Positions 7,370 to 16,205 of a stretch of 64,000 bases of DNA are shown here, one piece after another (position 1 is the first letter of the stretch; every line of letters begins with the position of its first letter). The DNA comes from Brevibacillus brevis. GTDB lineage: Bacteria; Bacillota; Bacilli; Brevibacillales; Brevibacillaceae. The translations under genes and the position numbers were made by a program. A model generated the notes under the pieces. It ran no database searches. It was not told where the DNA came from and saw nothing but the letters and a program-made list of their open reading frames with translations. Where the stretch lies: contig NZ_CP134050.1 in NCBI RefSeq assembly GCF_031583145.1, forward strand, positions 2,927,501-2,991,500. Direction: 5' to 3'.

Positions 7370-8527
7370 ATGATTGAATCTGCTTTTCACCAAGAGCTGC
7401 GAAACGGAGTGCGGGCGATTTGCAAAAAGTATCCGGACGCGTATTGGCGGGAGCTGGATGAAAGAAGGGCATACCCGGAAGAGTTCGTGAGCGAGCTGTC
7501 CCGGGCCGGTTTTCTCGGGGCGTTGATCCCGGAGCAGTACGGAGGCTCTGGACTGTCAGTCACGGAAGCGTCCATCATCATGGAAGAAATCAACCGCTCC
7601 GGTGGAAATGCGGGAGCGTGCCATGCCCAGATGTACACGATGGGGACATTGCTGCGCCATGGCACGGAGGAACAAAAACGCAGCTACTTGCCGAAAATCG
7701 CGGATGGTACGCTGCGTTTGCAGGCGTTTGGCGTGACTGAGCCAAACACGGGCTCGGATACTACCCAGCTCGCAACGATGGCCGTGCGAAAAGGCGACAA
7801 ATACGTAGTCAACGGTCAAAAAGTGTTCATCTCCCGAACCGAGTATACCGATCTGATGATCCTGTTGGTACGAACGACACCTCTTGCCGAAGTAAAGAAG
7901 CGCACGGAAGGACTGTCCGTTCTGTTGGTCGACATGCGGGAAGCCGTAGGCAACGGGATCACGATTCGACCGATCCGTACCATGATGAATCACGCCACCA
8001 CCGAGCTGTTCATCGAAAATCTGGAGGTCCCTGTCGAAAACTTGATCGGGGAAGAAGGGAAAGGGTTTTCGTACATTCTGGACGGGATGAATGCAGAGCG
8101 CATTCTGATTGCCTCCGAATGCCTGGGGGACGGATACTGGTTCGTCGAGCGGGCTGCCGAATACGCGAAGCAGCGCGTGGTGTTCAAACGGCCGATCGGC
8201 CAAAATCAAGGCATTCAGTTCCCCCTCGCACAGTCCTACATTCATCTGGAAGCAGCCAATCTGATGCGGTTTCGGGCGGCGGAGCTGTTTGATGCAGGGC
8301 TGCCATGCGGCAAAGAAGCAAACATGGCGAAGCTGCTCGCGGCCGATGCTTCCTGGGAGGCAGCCAATGCAGCCGTCCAGACGCACGGAGGCTTCGGATT
8401 TGCGGAAGAGTACGACGTCGAGCGGAAATTTCGGGAGACGAGACTGTATCAGGTCGCTCCGATCTCTACGAACCTGATTTTGTCGTATGTGGCAGAGCAT
8501 GTGCTGGGACTCCCCAGATCGTACTGA
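7370..8527 (+). CDS. Acyl-CoA dehydrogenase
   Basis: The 385-residue flavoprotein introduces an alpha,beta double bond into an acyl-CoA and passes electrons to ETF. The N-terminal helical domain, the FAD/substrate middle domain (QAFGVTEPNTGSD at ~118-130) and the C-terminal four-helix domain (QTHGGFGFAEEYDVERKFRE) are all readable. The usual C-terminal catalytic Glu of the YEGT motif is absent (the sequence reads YQVAPIST). E243 in LDGMNAERI sits where isovaleryl-CoA dehydrogenase and long-chain enzymes place their base, which suggests a branched or long substrate. The ATG start follows GGGGAGG and lies 8 nt after the hydratase stop. Confidence 0.9.
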   Translation: MIESAFHQELRNGVRAICKKYPDAYWRELDERRAYPEEFVSELSRAGFLGALIPEQYGGSGLSVTEASIIMEEINRSGGNAGACHAQMYTMGTLLRHGTEEQKRSYLPKIADGTLRLQAFGVTEPNTGSDTTQLATMAVRKGDKYVVNGQKVFISRTEYTDLMILLVRTTPLAEVKKRTEGLSVLLVDMREAVGNGITIRPIRTMMNHATTELFIENLEVPVENLIGEEGKGFSYILDGMNAERILIASECLGDGYWFVERAAEYAKQRVVFKRPIGQNQGIQFPLAQSYIHLEAANLMRFRAAELFDAGLPCGKEANMAKLLAADASWEAANAAVQTHGGFGFAEEYDVERKFRETRLYQVAPISTNLILSYVAEHVLGLPRSY

Positions 8528-8679
8528 CCGTGGCGGGGGGCCGATCGAACAACGGTGAGGGGTGCTTCGCGATTGGCTTGAATGTACCCGAGAAGAGAAT
8601 CGAAGCTCTCAAAAGCGAAAGGAGTAATCGGGGTTTCAGTGGAACCCAGAAAATCATTTCCCGCAAGGAGTGATGTCGC

Positions 8680-9669
8680 ATGCAAAAGCGGCTGCCGTTC
8701 TGGATTCAGGATCATTTGGTTTTGCCCGTCGTTACGGCTCCCATGTTTCTCGTCTCCAACCCTGATTTGGTGGTTGCTGCCTGCCAATCGGGTGTGATCG
8801 GGGCGTTTCCTTCGCTGAACGCACGGACCGTAAATACATTGGCCGAGTGGATGTCACGCATTTCCGAGGAGCTGGCTTCCTCCAAAGCTGCCGAGCCGAA
8901 CCGCAAGATCGCGCCATGGGCAATCAACATCGTCATCCGTCATCTGAACAATCGGCTGGAAGAAGAGCTCGAGCTGATCAAAAAATACGAACCCCCGCTC
9001 GTATTCACAGCTTTGGGCAATCCTGCGCCCGTCGTAGAGATCGTTCACGGGTACGGGGGCATTGTCTTCTCCGACGTGACCACCGTCCACCACGCGAAAA
9101 AGGCCATTCACTCCGGAGTAGACGGCTTGATCCTCGTCTGCGGAGGCGCCGGGGGACACGCAGGTACGCTCAACAGCTTTGCCTTTGTCAGCGAGATACG
9201 GGAGTTCTGGAACGGCATCACGGTCCTTGCGGGCGGGATTGCCAACGGCCAGGAGATTTTGGCTGCTCAGGCACTGGATGTCGATCTGGTGTTCATGGGG
9301 ACGCGGTTCATTGCATCCACCGAGAGTACTGCGCCGGATGAGTACAAACAGATGCTCGTCGACTCGACGATCGAGGATATCGTCTACACGCCGACGTTCA
9401 GCGGGATTCCCGCTAACTATTTGAAGCCGAGCATCCGCAATGAAGGCCTCGATCCTGACAATCTCGGCACACATGCGGATTTTCAGAAAACCGGCAGAAA
9501 AGCGTGGAAAAACGTATGGTCTGCCGGACACGGTGTCGGACGGACGAAGAAAATTCAAACGATTGCAGAGATCGTCGGCGAGCTTCGGGCGGAATACGAC
9601 CAATCGCTGGACGCTATCAAACAGCTTAGCCCTACACAGCGCCATTTGAAATCATCATCGTTGTCGTGA
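8680..9669 (+). CDS. Nitronate monooxygenase family protein (NPD-type FMN enzyme)
   Basis: This 329-residue FMN-dependent TIM-barrel protein belongs to the nitronate monooxygenase/2-nitropropane dioxygenase family. APMFLVSN near the N terminus forms the FMN-site start, and GGAGGHAG carries the conserved His. LAGGIANGQE and VFMGTRFIASTES form the phosphate-binding end. The start ATG follows AAGGAG. The family also includes enoyl-ACP reductase FabK and enzymes associated with acyl-CoA clusters, so a direct role on nitroalkanes is not assured here. A possible role is protection against reactive nitro or keto intermediates, or an unrecognised oxidation in the pathway. It lies 152 nt after the dehydrogenase. 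Confidence 0.85.
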   Translation: MQKRLPFWIQDHLVLPVVTAPMFLVSNPDLVVAACQSGVIGAFPSLNARTVNTLAEWMSRISEELASSKAAEPNRKIAPWAINIVIRHLNNRLEEELELIKKYEPPLVFTALGNPAPVVEIVHGYGGIVFSDVTTVHHAKKAIHSGVDGLILVCGGAGGHAGTLNSFAFVSEIREFWNGITVLAGGIANGQEILAAQALDVDLVFMGTRFIASTESTAPDEYKQMLVDSTIEDIVYTPTFSGIPANYLKPSIRNEGLDPDNLGTHADFQKTGRKAWKNVWSAGHGVGRTKKIQTIAEIVGELRAEYDQSLDAIKQLSPTQRHLKSSSLS

Positions 9670-9769
9670 AAGATGGCCCTGGTTGGATGCGGGAAGTCAA
9701 GGCGAGCCCTGGCACAAGAATTGCAAAATCGTAAAAGAAGAAACAGTGCCAATCTTGAGGAGGAGCCTC

Positions 9770-10726
9770 ATGAACAACCAAACAATCGGGCCGATTGAAA
9801 TCGTGATGGGCGAAAAGGGAAGCCGCACACCGTATTCGACCTCCCTGTTGATCCGAGGAAAGGAAGATCGCACGCTCATCGATTGCGGAGGCGGCCCTTC
9901 CGTGTACACCTACTTGTCCCAACAAGCGATCAAACAAATTTACGTCACGCACTACCATCCCGATCACATCGGAGGGCTTTCCCAGTTTCCCTCCGCGCAA
10001 ATCGTTACGAATCCGTTTGATTACCAGCGACTGGCTGATCCAGCTGAGATGGCAAAGACGAGCCCGTTCGACCTTGACGAGATCAACAGTCGCCGTAAAT
10101 ACGCCCAGCCGCTAGGGAAGCCGCATCTGATCTATCCGTATCATCAAGAAATCATCCTTTCGGGTACCAGAGTGGTCATGATCCATGCGCCTGGGCATTC
10201 GGAAGGCTTTTGCTGCCCCTACTTTCCCGATCACGGCGCGGTTTTGGTCGGCGATTTTGACCTGACCTCATTCGGGCCCTGGTATTTCTCTCCTGACAGT
10301 GACATCGACCTGTTCATGGAGTCAGCCCGTGCCATGCTGCGCGTGGATGCGGACCATTACATCACATCTCATCAAAAGGGAGTGGTGAGCAAAGAAGAAT
10401 ATCGGGAGAAACTGGAGCCGTATCTGGACATCATCGAGCGTCGGGATGAAAAGATACGGAGGCTCGTGGAAGGGGGATGTCCGCCTGCGGATCTCGTGTG
10501 GCAAGACGTATTCTTCTTCCGGCAGCATCTCGAGAAAAGTCCAGGGTTGCTCTGGATGGAAAGGATGGGAGTGGCGAAGCACCTGACCCGCATGATCCGA
10601 AGGGGAGAGCCTTTCGGGGAATACCTGAAGCTGTTTGCCGCTGCTCATCGGCTGCGAGAGGAATACATCGATTGCTTTCGGCCTCCGAGCTTTACCGGAA
10701 ACGCCTATATGCTGATGCAAAAATGA
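9770..10726 (+). CDS. MBL-fold metallo-hydrolase
   Basis: This is a 318-residue MBL-fold protein with THYHPDHIGG as the main metal motif, then HAPGHSEGF, LVGDFDL and ITSHQKG supplying further ligands. ATG at 9770 is preferred because GAGGAGG lies just upstream; an in-frame TTG at 9683 would add 29 unlikely residues. The C-terminal helical third (residues ~215-318) resembles the tail of thioesterase-like MBL proteins. Given the acyl-CoA neighbours, thioester hydrolysis is a reasonable guess, but sequence alone does not show it. Confidence 0.8.
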   Translation: MNNQTIGPIEIVMGEKGSRTPYSTSLLIRGKEDRTLIDCGGGPSVYTYLSQQAIKQIYVTHYHPDHIGGLSQFPSAQIVTNPFDYQRLADPAEMAKTSPFDLDEINSRRKYAQPLGKPHLIYPYHQEIILSGTRVVMIHAPGHSEGFCCPYFPDHGAVLVGDFDLTSFGPWYFSPDSDIDLFMESARAMLRVDADHYITSHQKGVVSKEEYREKLEPYLDIIERRDEKIRRLVEGGCPPADLVWQDVFFFRQHLEKSPGLLWMERMGVAKHLTRMIRRGEPFGEYLKLFAAAHRLREEYIDCFRPPSFTGNAYMLMQK

Positions 10727-10814
10727 CTTCCCGATACAAATTCGACTTGGTTTCCTGGCAATTCCCACACCTTTTTCCGTTCACGGTAAGTCATAAATAA
10801 ATCAATAAGTTGGG

Positions 10815-10841
10815 GAGCGCCACGGAACCAGATGGGCGCTC
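10815..10841 (+). terminator. Hairpin after the MBL gene
   Basis: GAGCGCC (10815-10821) pairs with GGCGCTC (10835-10841). Only TTCACT follows, so it is a weak terminator at best. It may separate the thiolase/DUF35 pair from the upstream genes. Confidence 0.4.
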
Positions 10842-10934
10842 TTCACTCCCCATGCATCTTCCTTTTGGTACGGGAATTGCTAGATTCCATAGTGACAACC
10901 ATGGGCATGGCAAATGTGATCGCAGGGGAGAGGG

Positions 10935-12089
10935 GTGGAGAATTTGCGTTCAGAACGTATTGCGGCCATCGTCGGGGTGGCCGAGTCAGATTTGGGCGTG
11001 ACACCGGGAAAAAATGTGCTGCAGCTTCAGGCTCAGGCTGCAAAGGCAGCACTGGCCGACGCAGGGTTTGAGAAGGAAGAGGTGGATGCGATCTTCACCG
11101 CCGGAAACTGGGCGTGGTCCCCGAATCTGATGCTGGCAGAGTACCTCGGGATCCAGCCCAAGTACACAGATGGGACCAATATTGGAGGTTCTTCATTCGA
11201 ATCCCACGTCGGCCATGCGGTGGCCGGGATCCGTGCGGGTCTGTTCGACGTGGCGCTGATCACATACGGCAGCACGCAGCGTTCGGATCAATCCCGGAAC
11301 AGGCCGACACCCGTCGTGCAGTTAACCGATCAGTATGAGCGTCCTTTTGGCTTGCCCCTGACGGTTGGGGCGTACGCTCTGGCTGCCATGCGGCACATGC
11401 ATCTGTACGGGACGACTTCCGAACAGCTCGCGGAGATCGCCGTAGCCACCCGGAAATGGGCGACGCTGAACGAAAAGGCGTTCAAAAGGGAGCCGATCGA
11501 GATCAAGGACGTCCTCGAGTCCCGCATGATCGCGGAACCGCTGCACCTGCTCGATTGCTGCCTCGTGACGGACGGGGGAGGCGCAGTCATCGTGGCGTCT
11601 GCCCGAGCGGCAGCCAGGGCGAAAAAGAAACCGGTCTGGATCTTGGGGCACGGCGAGACTCACACGCATCAATCGATTGTCAACATGCCGGATTTGACAG
11701 TGACAGGAGCGCGTGAATCAGGGAAGCGAGCGTTCGAAATGGCAGGGGTCACACACGACGAGATCGACGTAGCCGAGATTTACGACTCCTTTACCATCAC
11801 CGTGCTCCTGACGTTGGAAGCATTGGGCTTCTGTCAGCCGGGGGAAGGAGGAGCTTTTGTCAGTGGTCAGCGAACGGCACCCGGCGGAGATTTTCCGATG
11901 AATACCAATGGCGGCGGCCTATCCTACTGCCACCCCGGCATGTACGGGATCTTCCTGTTGATCGAAGCGGCCAGACAGCTCCGGGGCGAATGCGGAGCGA
12001 GACAGGTGGAAAACGCCAGATTGGCAGTGGTCAACGGGACGGGCGGGGTGCTCTCGTCGACATCGACATTGATTCTGGGGAGGGACTAA
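10935..12089 (+). CDS. Thiolase family protein (SCP-x/lipid-transfer type)
   Basis: This 384-residue thiolase-fold protein belongs to the non-decarboxylating SCP-x branch that usually pairs with a DUF35 protein. The segment GGSSFESHVGHAVAG occupies the place of the usual nucleophile motif, with Ser/Phe instead of a clear Cys. The C-terminal motif NGGGLSYCHPGMYG carries the catalytic His with a Cys just before it. YDSFTIT is also characteristic of this branch. GTG at 10935 follows GGGGAG; TTG at 10944 is an alternative. One base separates its stop from the next start. The likely role is carbon-carbon cleavage of a beta-keto or beta-hydroxy acyl-CoA, in the manner of steroid side-chain or branched-chain degradation; this is inference from the family. 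Confidence 0.85.
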   Translation: MENLRSERIAAIVGVAESDLGVTPGKNVLQLQAQAAKAALADAGFEKEEVDAIFTAGNWAWSPNLMLAEYLGIQPKYTDGTNIGGSSFESHVGHAVAGIRAGLFDVALITYGSTQRSDQSRNRPTPVVQLTDQYERPFGLPLTVGAYALAAMRHMHLYGTTSEQLAEIAVATRKWATLNEKAFKREPIEIKDVLESRMIAEPLHLLDCCLVTDGGGAVIVASARAAARAKKKPVWILGHGETHTHQSIVNMPDLTVTGARESGKRAFEMAGVTHDEIDVAEIYDSFTITVLLTLEALGFCQPGEGGAFVSGQRTAPGGDFPMNTNGGGLSYCHPGMYGIFLLIEAARQLRGECGARQVENARLAVVNGTGGVLSSTSTLILGRD

Positions 12090-12090
12090 T

Positions 12091-12495
12091 ATGGCTGGAC
12101 AATTTCCGAAACCGTTGATAGATACAGATTCCCGGCCTTATTGGGAGGGGCTGGAAAGGCAAGAGCTGCGAATTCAGCAGTGCGACGATTGCCATCGCCA
12201 CATCTTTTATCCGCGCCTGCTCTGTCCGCACTGTTTCTCGGACCATGTATCGTGGACCCAGGCGAGCGGACGCGGGCAAATCTACAGCTTTACGGTCGTC
12301 CACAAGGCGTTTGGGCCATTTGCGGAGCAAGCCCCTTTTGTCGTGGCGATCGTCGAGCTGGAGGAAGGCGTCCGCATGATGACTCGGATCGTCGGAGAAC
12401 GGGAGACCATCCAGATAGGCGCGTCTGTACAGGTCCTCTATGAAAAAGTCGAGGAAGACTTGGTGTTGCCTTATTTTGAGGTCATCCGGACGTAA
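12091..12495 (+). CDS. DUF35/OB-fold zinc-ribbon partner protein of thiolase
   Basis: The 134-residue protein has a zinc ribbon (C31, C34, C45, C48) followed by an OB-fold domain (residues ~55-130), the standard DUF35 layout. These small proteins form complexes with SCP-x-type thiolases or aldolases and are needed for their activity, probably by binding acyl-CoA. The ATG follows GGGGAGGG and is 1 nt past the thiolase stop, so the two are translated together. It ends the + strand run; the next gene is convergent. Confidence 0.88.
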   Translation: MAGQFPKPLIDTDSRPYWEGLERQELRIQQCDDCHRHIFYPRLLCPHCFSDHVSWTQASGRGQIYSFTVVHKAFGPFAEQAPFVVAIVELEEGVRMMTRIVGERETIQIGASVQVLYEKVEEDLVLPYFEVIRT

Positions 12496-12547
12496 GCAAG
12501 CAAGGATGGCCATTGTTCGTGCTCTTGGCTAGGCTGATCAGGGTGGG

Positions 12548-13375
12548 TTACGTTTTCGTGCCGATGACCACTGTGGCATCGAGCTCCTTTGCATGTGCCA
12601 CTTTTGTGGAGAGGCCGTTCCGGGCAAATAAATCGACGGTTAGCGGTACCTGCCGCTCGCTTGTCTCGACGAGCAGGTGACCGCCAGCAGTCAGCCAGGA
12701 TGGGGCTTCTTCAGCCACTCTTCGCTGGATGTCTACCCCGTCTTCTCCACCGTCCAGCGCTACCAGCGCCTCATAGGAACGAGCCTCATGGGGGAGCAGT
12801 CTGATCGAGTCGGTGGGTACGTATGGAACATTGGCAATCAGGATGCCGACGCGCCCTCGCAAAAATTTTGGCAGCGGATCGAAAAGATCGCCGTCATAGA
12901 CGAGGCCGCCAAGTCCAGTTACGTTTTCCTTTGCGCAACGAACCGCTGCGGGGTCGATATCTACGGCATGCAGCTCGATTCTTTCCAGAGCAGCAGCCAA
13001 TACGGCGCCCAGCGCTCCCGAGCCGCAGCCAAGGTCCACTGCAACGGAGGCTGACTGACCGAGAGCGATGGCCAGGCGTGCGAGAAATTCGGATCGTTTG
13101 CGCGGGATGAAGACTCCGGGTTCCACTGCAATCCGCAGACCGCAGAACTCCGCCCAGCCGATGATGTGTTCGATCGGCATCCCCGCAGCGCGCCTCTCGA
13201 CCATGGAAGCGAGGTCCGTCGGATTCTGTGCGGCGGAGAGGAGCAGCCGTGCCTCCTCTTCAGCGTAAACACAGCCGGCTTGCCTCAGGCTCGTAACGAT
13301 TCGGGACTCCATGTCAAACTCGCTGCTATCGATTGCTGCACTTTTCTTTACGACGGAAGATTGTTTCCTAGCCAT
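12548..13375 (-). CDS. PrmC-related protein-(glutamine-N5) methyltransferase
   Basis: This is a 275-residue SAM-dependent methyltransferase of the HemK/PrmC type. The SAM motif is VDLGCGSGALG, and the catalytic tetrapeptide reads NVPY (ANVPYVP) instead of the NPPY of true PrmC. Such variants form a related group usually annotated as putative protein N5-glutamine methyltransferase. An N-terminal helical substrate domain (residues ~20-100) is present, with EHIIGWAEFCGL matching the PrmC interdomain segment. ATG at 13375 is chosen because GAGAGGA lies upstream; earlier in-frame codons run into a hairpin. Its target may be a protein other than release factors. Confidence 0.8.
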   Translation of the reverse strand: MARKQSSVVKKSAAIDSSEFDMESRIVTSLRQAGCVYAEEEARLLLSAAQNPTDLASMVERRAAGMPIEHIIGWAEFCGLRIAVEPGVFIPRKRSEFLARLAIALGQSASVAVDLGCGSGALGAVLAAALERIELHAVDIDPAAVRCAKENVTGLGGLVYDGDLFDPLPKFLRGRVGILIANVPYVPTDSIRLLPHEARSYEALVALDGGEDGVDIQRRVAEEAPSWLTAGGHLLVETSERQVPLTVDLFARNGLSTKVAHAKELDATVVIGTKT

Positions 13376-13451
13376 CACGATATTCCTCTCTCCAAGGGGC
13401 ATATCAAGATCCCTTGAGCCATTCGGCATGCGTATAGTGGGCTTACCAGGG

Positions 13452-13498
13452 AAGAACCCCAAACGAGCAAGGATCGGGCCGTTTGGGGTTCTTCTTTT
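13452..13498. terminator. Strong hairpin between two minus-strand genes
   Basis: A perfect 14-bp stem (AAGAACCCCAAACG with CGTTTGGGGTTCTT) has a 14-nt loop. The T-rich side lies on the + strand, whereas both flanking genes are on the - strand. It may still stop - strand transcripts from the desulfurase-like gene, and it would block + strand read-through. Confidence 0.65.
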
Positions 13499-13538
13499 GC
13501 TGCAGCCGGATGAACCCGGCGTCGCCCCTTCCTGAAAA

Positions 13539-14780
13539 TCAACCGCGGGTCAATTCCCGTACCCCCTGGATAAACCGTTCCACCTCTTCTTGTGTGTTGT
13601 AAGGGGCGAGTCCGGCCCGAATCCAACCACCGCTTTCGTTGATCCCGAGTTTGTCCGCCAATGTCGTTGCATAAAAGTCCCCGTCAGCGATAAAGACACC
13701 GTACTCCTCGCACATCCGTTCACAGAAAGCCTGCGGGGTCCATCCAGAGACCCGGAAGGCAATTGTGGGAGTTTTGGGTACTTCAGACGACGCCTGATAC
13801 AGGGTGACGGCACCGTTCTGGGACAAAGCGTCGCGGATGTTTTCCGCCAGGGCGTTTTCATAAGCCTCGATCGCTTCGTAACCGGAGCGAATGCGCTCCC
13901 GCAATTCTTGACCCTTGCCCAGACTGGCGATGAATTCGATGGCAGGACGGATGCCCGCGATCCCCTCATGATTTTGCGTCCCCGTCTCCAGCTTATCCGG
14001 TATGTAGGCAGGGGCGGGCTTCAGCTTGTAAGGCTGAATCTGCTCAAACAACGCTTGGCGGATCACGGCGATTCCCACGTGGGGGCCGAAAAATTTATAG
14101 GCCGAGCAAAGCAAGAGGTCGGCACCAAGCGCATCCCGATCTATCGCGAAGTGAGGTGCCGCATGTACGGCGTCTACGGCGACAGGGATGCCCAGCGCAT
14201 GCGCTTTTTGCGAGATCGTGGCGATGTCATTGATGGTTCCGACTGCGTTGGAAGCCAATCCCACTGCGATCAGGCGGGTTTTCGGCGTAAGAAGCGAGTC
14301 CAGTTCTTCGAGGCGCAATGTAAGCGAATCGGGATCGACGGGGAGCCAGCGTACCTTCATGCCTCTATCCGCCGCAATGGTCAGCCAGGGATCGACATTG
14401 GCCCGATGGTCGAGCTCTGACACGATGATCTCGTCGCCCTCTTTCCAGTTGCGTCCCAATGCCCGTGCAATGGCGAACGTCAAGGTCGTCATGTTTGCGC
14501 CGAAAGCGACTTCCTGCGGCTTCGCGCCAAAGAGGGCAGACACGGCTTCTTTCGCCTCGGCGATGACCTGCTCGGTCTCCCTGCTGCTGGGAAAAGACCC
14601 GTGGAGGTTGGCACCGCCGTTCGCCATGTACGTGTAGATCGCATCCATGGAGCTCTTTACGACTTGTGATCCTCCGGGGCCGTCAAAATAGACGGCAGGC
14701 TTGCCATGATACGTTCGGCTCAGTGCCGGAAACTGCTCGCGAACCGCGGCAATGGGAAAAAGCTCAGTCGTTTTCGTCAT
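13539..14780 (-). CDS. Cysteine desulfurase-like PLP enzyme
   Basis: This 413-residue fold-type I aminotransferase belongs to the class V (NifS/SufS-like) family. The PLP lysine lies in SAYKFFGPHVG, preceded by VDAVHAAPH, where Asp contacts the PLP ring. The N-terminal block YFDGPGGSQV is typical of the family branch annotated as cysteine desulfurase-like protein. That branch is not the main SufS, which sits in suf operons. There are no Fe-S assembly genes next to it. The ATG follows AAGGAG and the gene is probably monocistronic. The actual substrate could be cysteine, selenocysteine or another amino acid. Confidence 0.82.
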   Translation of the reverse strand: MTKTTELFPIAAVREQFPALSRTYHGKPAVYFDGPGGSQVVKSSMDAIYTYMANGGANLHGSFPSSRETEQVIAEAKEAVSALFGAKPQEVAFGANMTTLTFAIARALGRNWKEGDEIIVSELDHRANVDPWLTIAADRGMKVRWLPVDPDSLTLRLEELDSLLTPKTRLIAVGLASNAVGTINDIATISQKAHALGIPVAVDAVHAAPHFAIDRDALGADLLLCSAYKFFGPHVGIAVIRQALFEQIQPYKLKPAPAYIPDKLETGTQNHEGIAGIRPAIEFIASLGKGQELRERIRSGYEAIEAYENALAENIRDALSQNGAVTLYQASSEVPKTPTIAFRVSGWTPQAFCERMCEEYGVFIADGDFYATTLADKLGINESGGWIRAGLAPYNTQEEVERFIQGVRELTRG

Positions 14781-14970
14781 CTTCCACGTCTCCTTTTGGC
14801 TACCTGTATTTTCCTACTACCTATATATTATCACAATTATTCATCAATTATGGGAAAACCGTGCAAGGGAAGGGCTCGAGTTTACCGGCAAACCGGAGAA
14901 AACCGGATCCCAAACCGATTTGTGCGAATGCATGGAAGGGGATCCGTGCTTTCAAAAAATGACTTCGCGA

Positions 14971-15000
14971 TTGTACAAACCAGAAAAGGGTATCTATACT
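14971..15000 (+). promoter_or_regulatory. Probable sigma-A promoter of the DedA gene
   Basis: TTGTAC (14971-14976) and TATACT (14995-15000) are separated by 18 bp, 76 nt before the DedA start. Confidence 0.6.
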
Positions 15001-15076
15001 GGTAGAAGAAACGTATTACTACATAGGAAGACGACAAGTGCCTTCTTCGTACCAAGATGTTGATGAGAGGGATACC

Positions 15077-15688
15077 ATGCAGACGTGGATTACGACTTTT
15101 ATTGAGCAGTTCAGCTATATCGGCATTTTTTTGCTGATGGCTTTGGAAAATGTGTTTCCTCCGATTCCTTCCGAAGTGATTCTGACCTTCAGCGGGTTCA
15201 TGACGACCTATACAGCCCTTTCGATCCCAGGTGTTATCGTCTCGGCTACCTTGGGGTCAGTGGCGGGTGCCGTTATTCTCTATGGTATCGGCTATTTTCT
15301 TGAAATCGAAAAAATAGAAGCCATCGTGGATCGTTGGGGGCACGTCCTGCGCCTGAAAAAAGAGGATATTGCGCGAGCGAACGCATGGTTTGACAAATAC
15401 GGATACTGGACGATCTTCCTGTGCAGGATGGTCCCGCTGGTCAGGAGCCTGATTTCCGTGCCCGCGGGGATGACGAAAATGAATTTCTCGCTGTTTTTGC
15501 TGTTCACGACGCTCGGAACGCTCCTATGGAATGTGGCGCTGGTGCTTCTCGGCTCGTTTTTGGGCCAGTCCTGGGAAAAGATATTGAACTACATGGAAAT
15601 GTACTCTACCGTGACCTACGTAATCATCGGAGCGGGAGCCGTCGTATTTCTCATCGTGTTTCTGCGAAAGAGAATGGCCAAATCGTAG
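15077..15688 (+). CDS. DedA family membrane protein
   Basis: This 203-residue DedA/VTT-domain protein has about four or five membrane segments. The family motifs ENVFPPIPSEVIL (residues ~29-41) and FLCRMVPLVRSLISVPAGMTKM (two re-entrant helices with the conserved Arg residues) are intact. DedA proteins support membrane homeostasis, and recent work on the family links them to lipid flipping, including undecaprenyl phosphate or phosphatidylethanolamine. ATG at 15077 follows GAGAGGGA; an upstream in-frame ATG at 15038 lacks a ribosome site. A separate small channel gene follows 138 nt later. Confidence 0.9.
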   Translation: MQTWITTFIEQFSYIGIFLLMALENVFPPIPSEVILTFSGFMTTYTALSIPGVIVSATLGSVAGAVILYGIGYFLEIEKIEAIVDRWGHVLRLKKEDIARANAWFDKYGYWTIFLCRMVPLVRSLISVPAGMTKMNFSLFLLFTTLGTLLWNVALVLLGSFLGQSWEKILNYMEMYSTVTYVIIGAGAVVFLIVFLRKRMAKS

Positions 15689-15826
15689 AGAGGCATGCTG
15701 TTACTCCTATTCCGATCCCAGTAGCCTGATTCGCCGTCAGTGGAGGGGCAGCCGTTTAATCGCGGCCGAACCGGGAAAGCTATCTCCTAGGACATCAGTA
15801 CATGGCCGAACGAAAGGGATAGGTCT

Positions 15827-16162
15827 ATGATTTCGCTGCTCATTACGGTAAGGCATCTCATCCGCTCTTTCTTTCATGCGATGCGGGATAAAGAGTTTTT
15901 GGGTCTCTTGCTGCTAACCTTGACCACGCTCTTGTCGGGGACGATTTTTTACTCGACCGTCGAAGGGTTTCACTGGCTCGATGCGCTCTATTTCAGTGTG
16001 ACGACCTTGACGACGGTGGGCTATGGTGACCTCTCGCCTAAGACCGAGCTGGGAAAGGTCTTCACGATTCTCTACCTGTTTACTGGTCTGGGAATCATCT
16101 TCGGCTTTGTCCGAAAGCTTACGGAGGCGAGGACGAACAGAAAAGGCGAAGAAGACGAATAG
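15827..16162 (+). CDS. Two-transmembrane potassium channel pore protein
   Basis: This 111-residue protein has two membrane helices (about 24-44 and 76-96) flanking a pore loop. The K+ selectivity filter TVGYGD lies at residues 63-68, in the typical context SVTTLTTVGYGDLSP. There is no cytoplasmic RCK domain, so it is a minimal ion-channel-2-type pore that would act as a tetramer. The C terminus is short and charged. ATG follows AAAGGGATAGG. It is followed by a strong terminator. Confidence 0.88.
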   Translation: MISLLITVRHLIRSFFHAMRDKEFLGLLLLTLTTLLSGTIFYSTVEGFHWLDALYFSVTTLTTVGYGDLSPKTELGKVFTILYLFTGLGIIFGFVRKLTEARTNRKGEEDE

Positions 16163-16174
16163 AAAGAATCAGGC

Positions 16175-16205
16175 AAGACGCGTTCTATGCGACGCGTCTT
16201 TTTTG
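16175..16205 (+). terminator. Intrinsic terminator after the channel gene
   Basis: AAGACGCG(T) pairs with (A)CGCGTCTT across an 8-nt loop and is followed by six T residues. Its T-run forms the left edge of leader-like repeat B. Confidence 0.88.

Noticed and set aside
12548-13375. NVPY in place of NPPY as sign of a dead methyltransferase
   Set aside because: A related PrmC-like branch normally has a small residue here (NAPY/NVPY), so it is not a loss of function.
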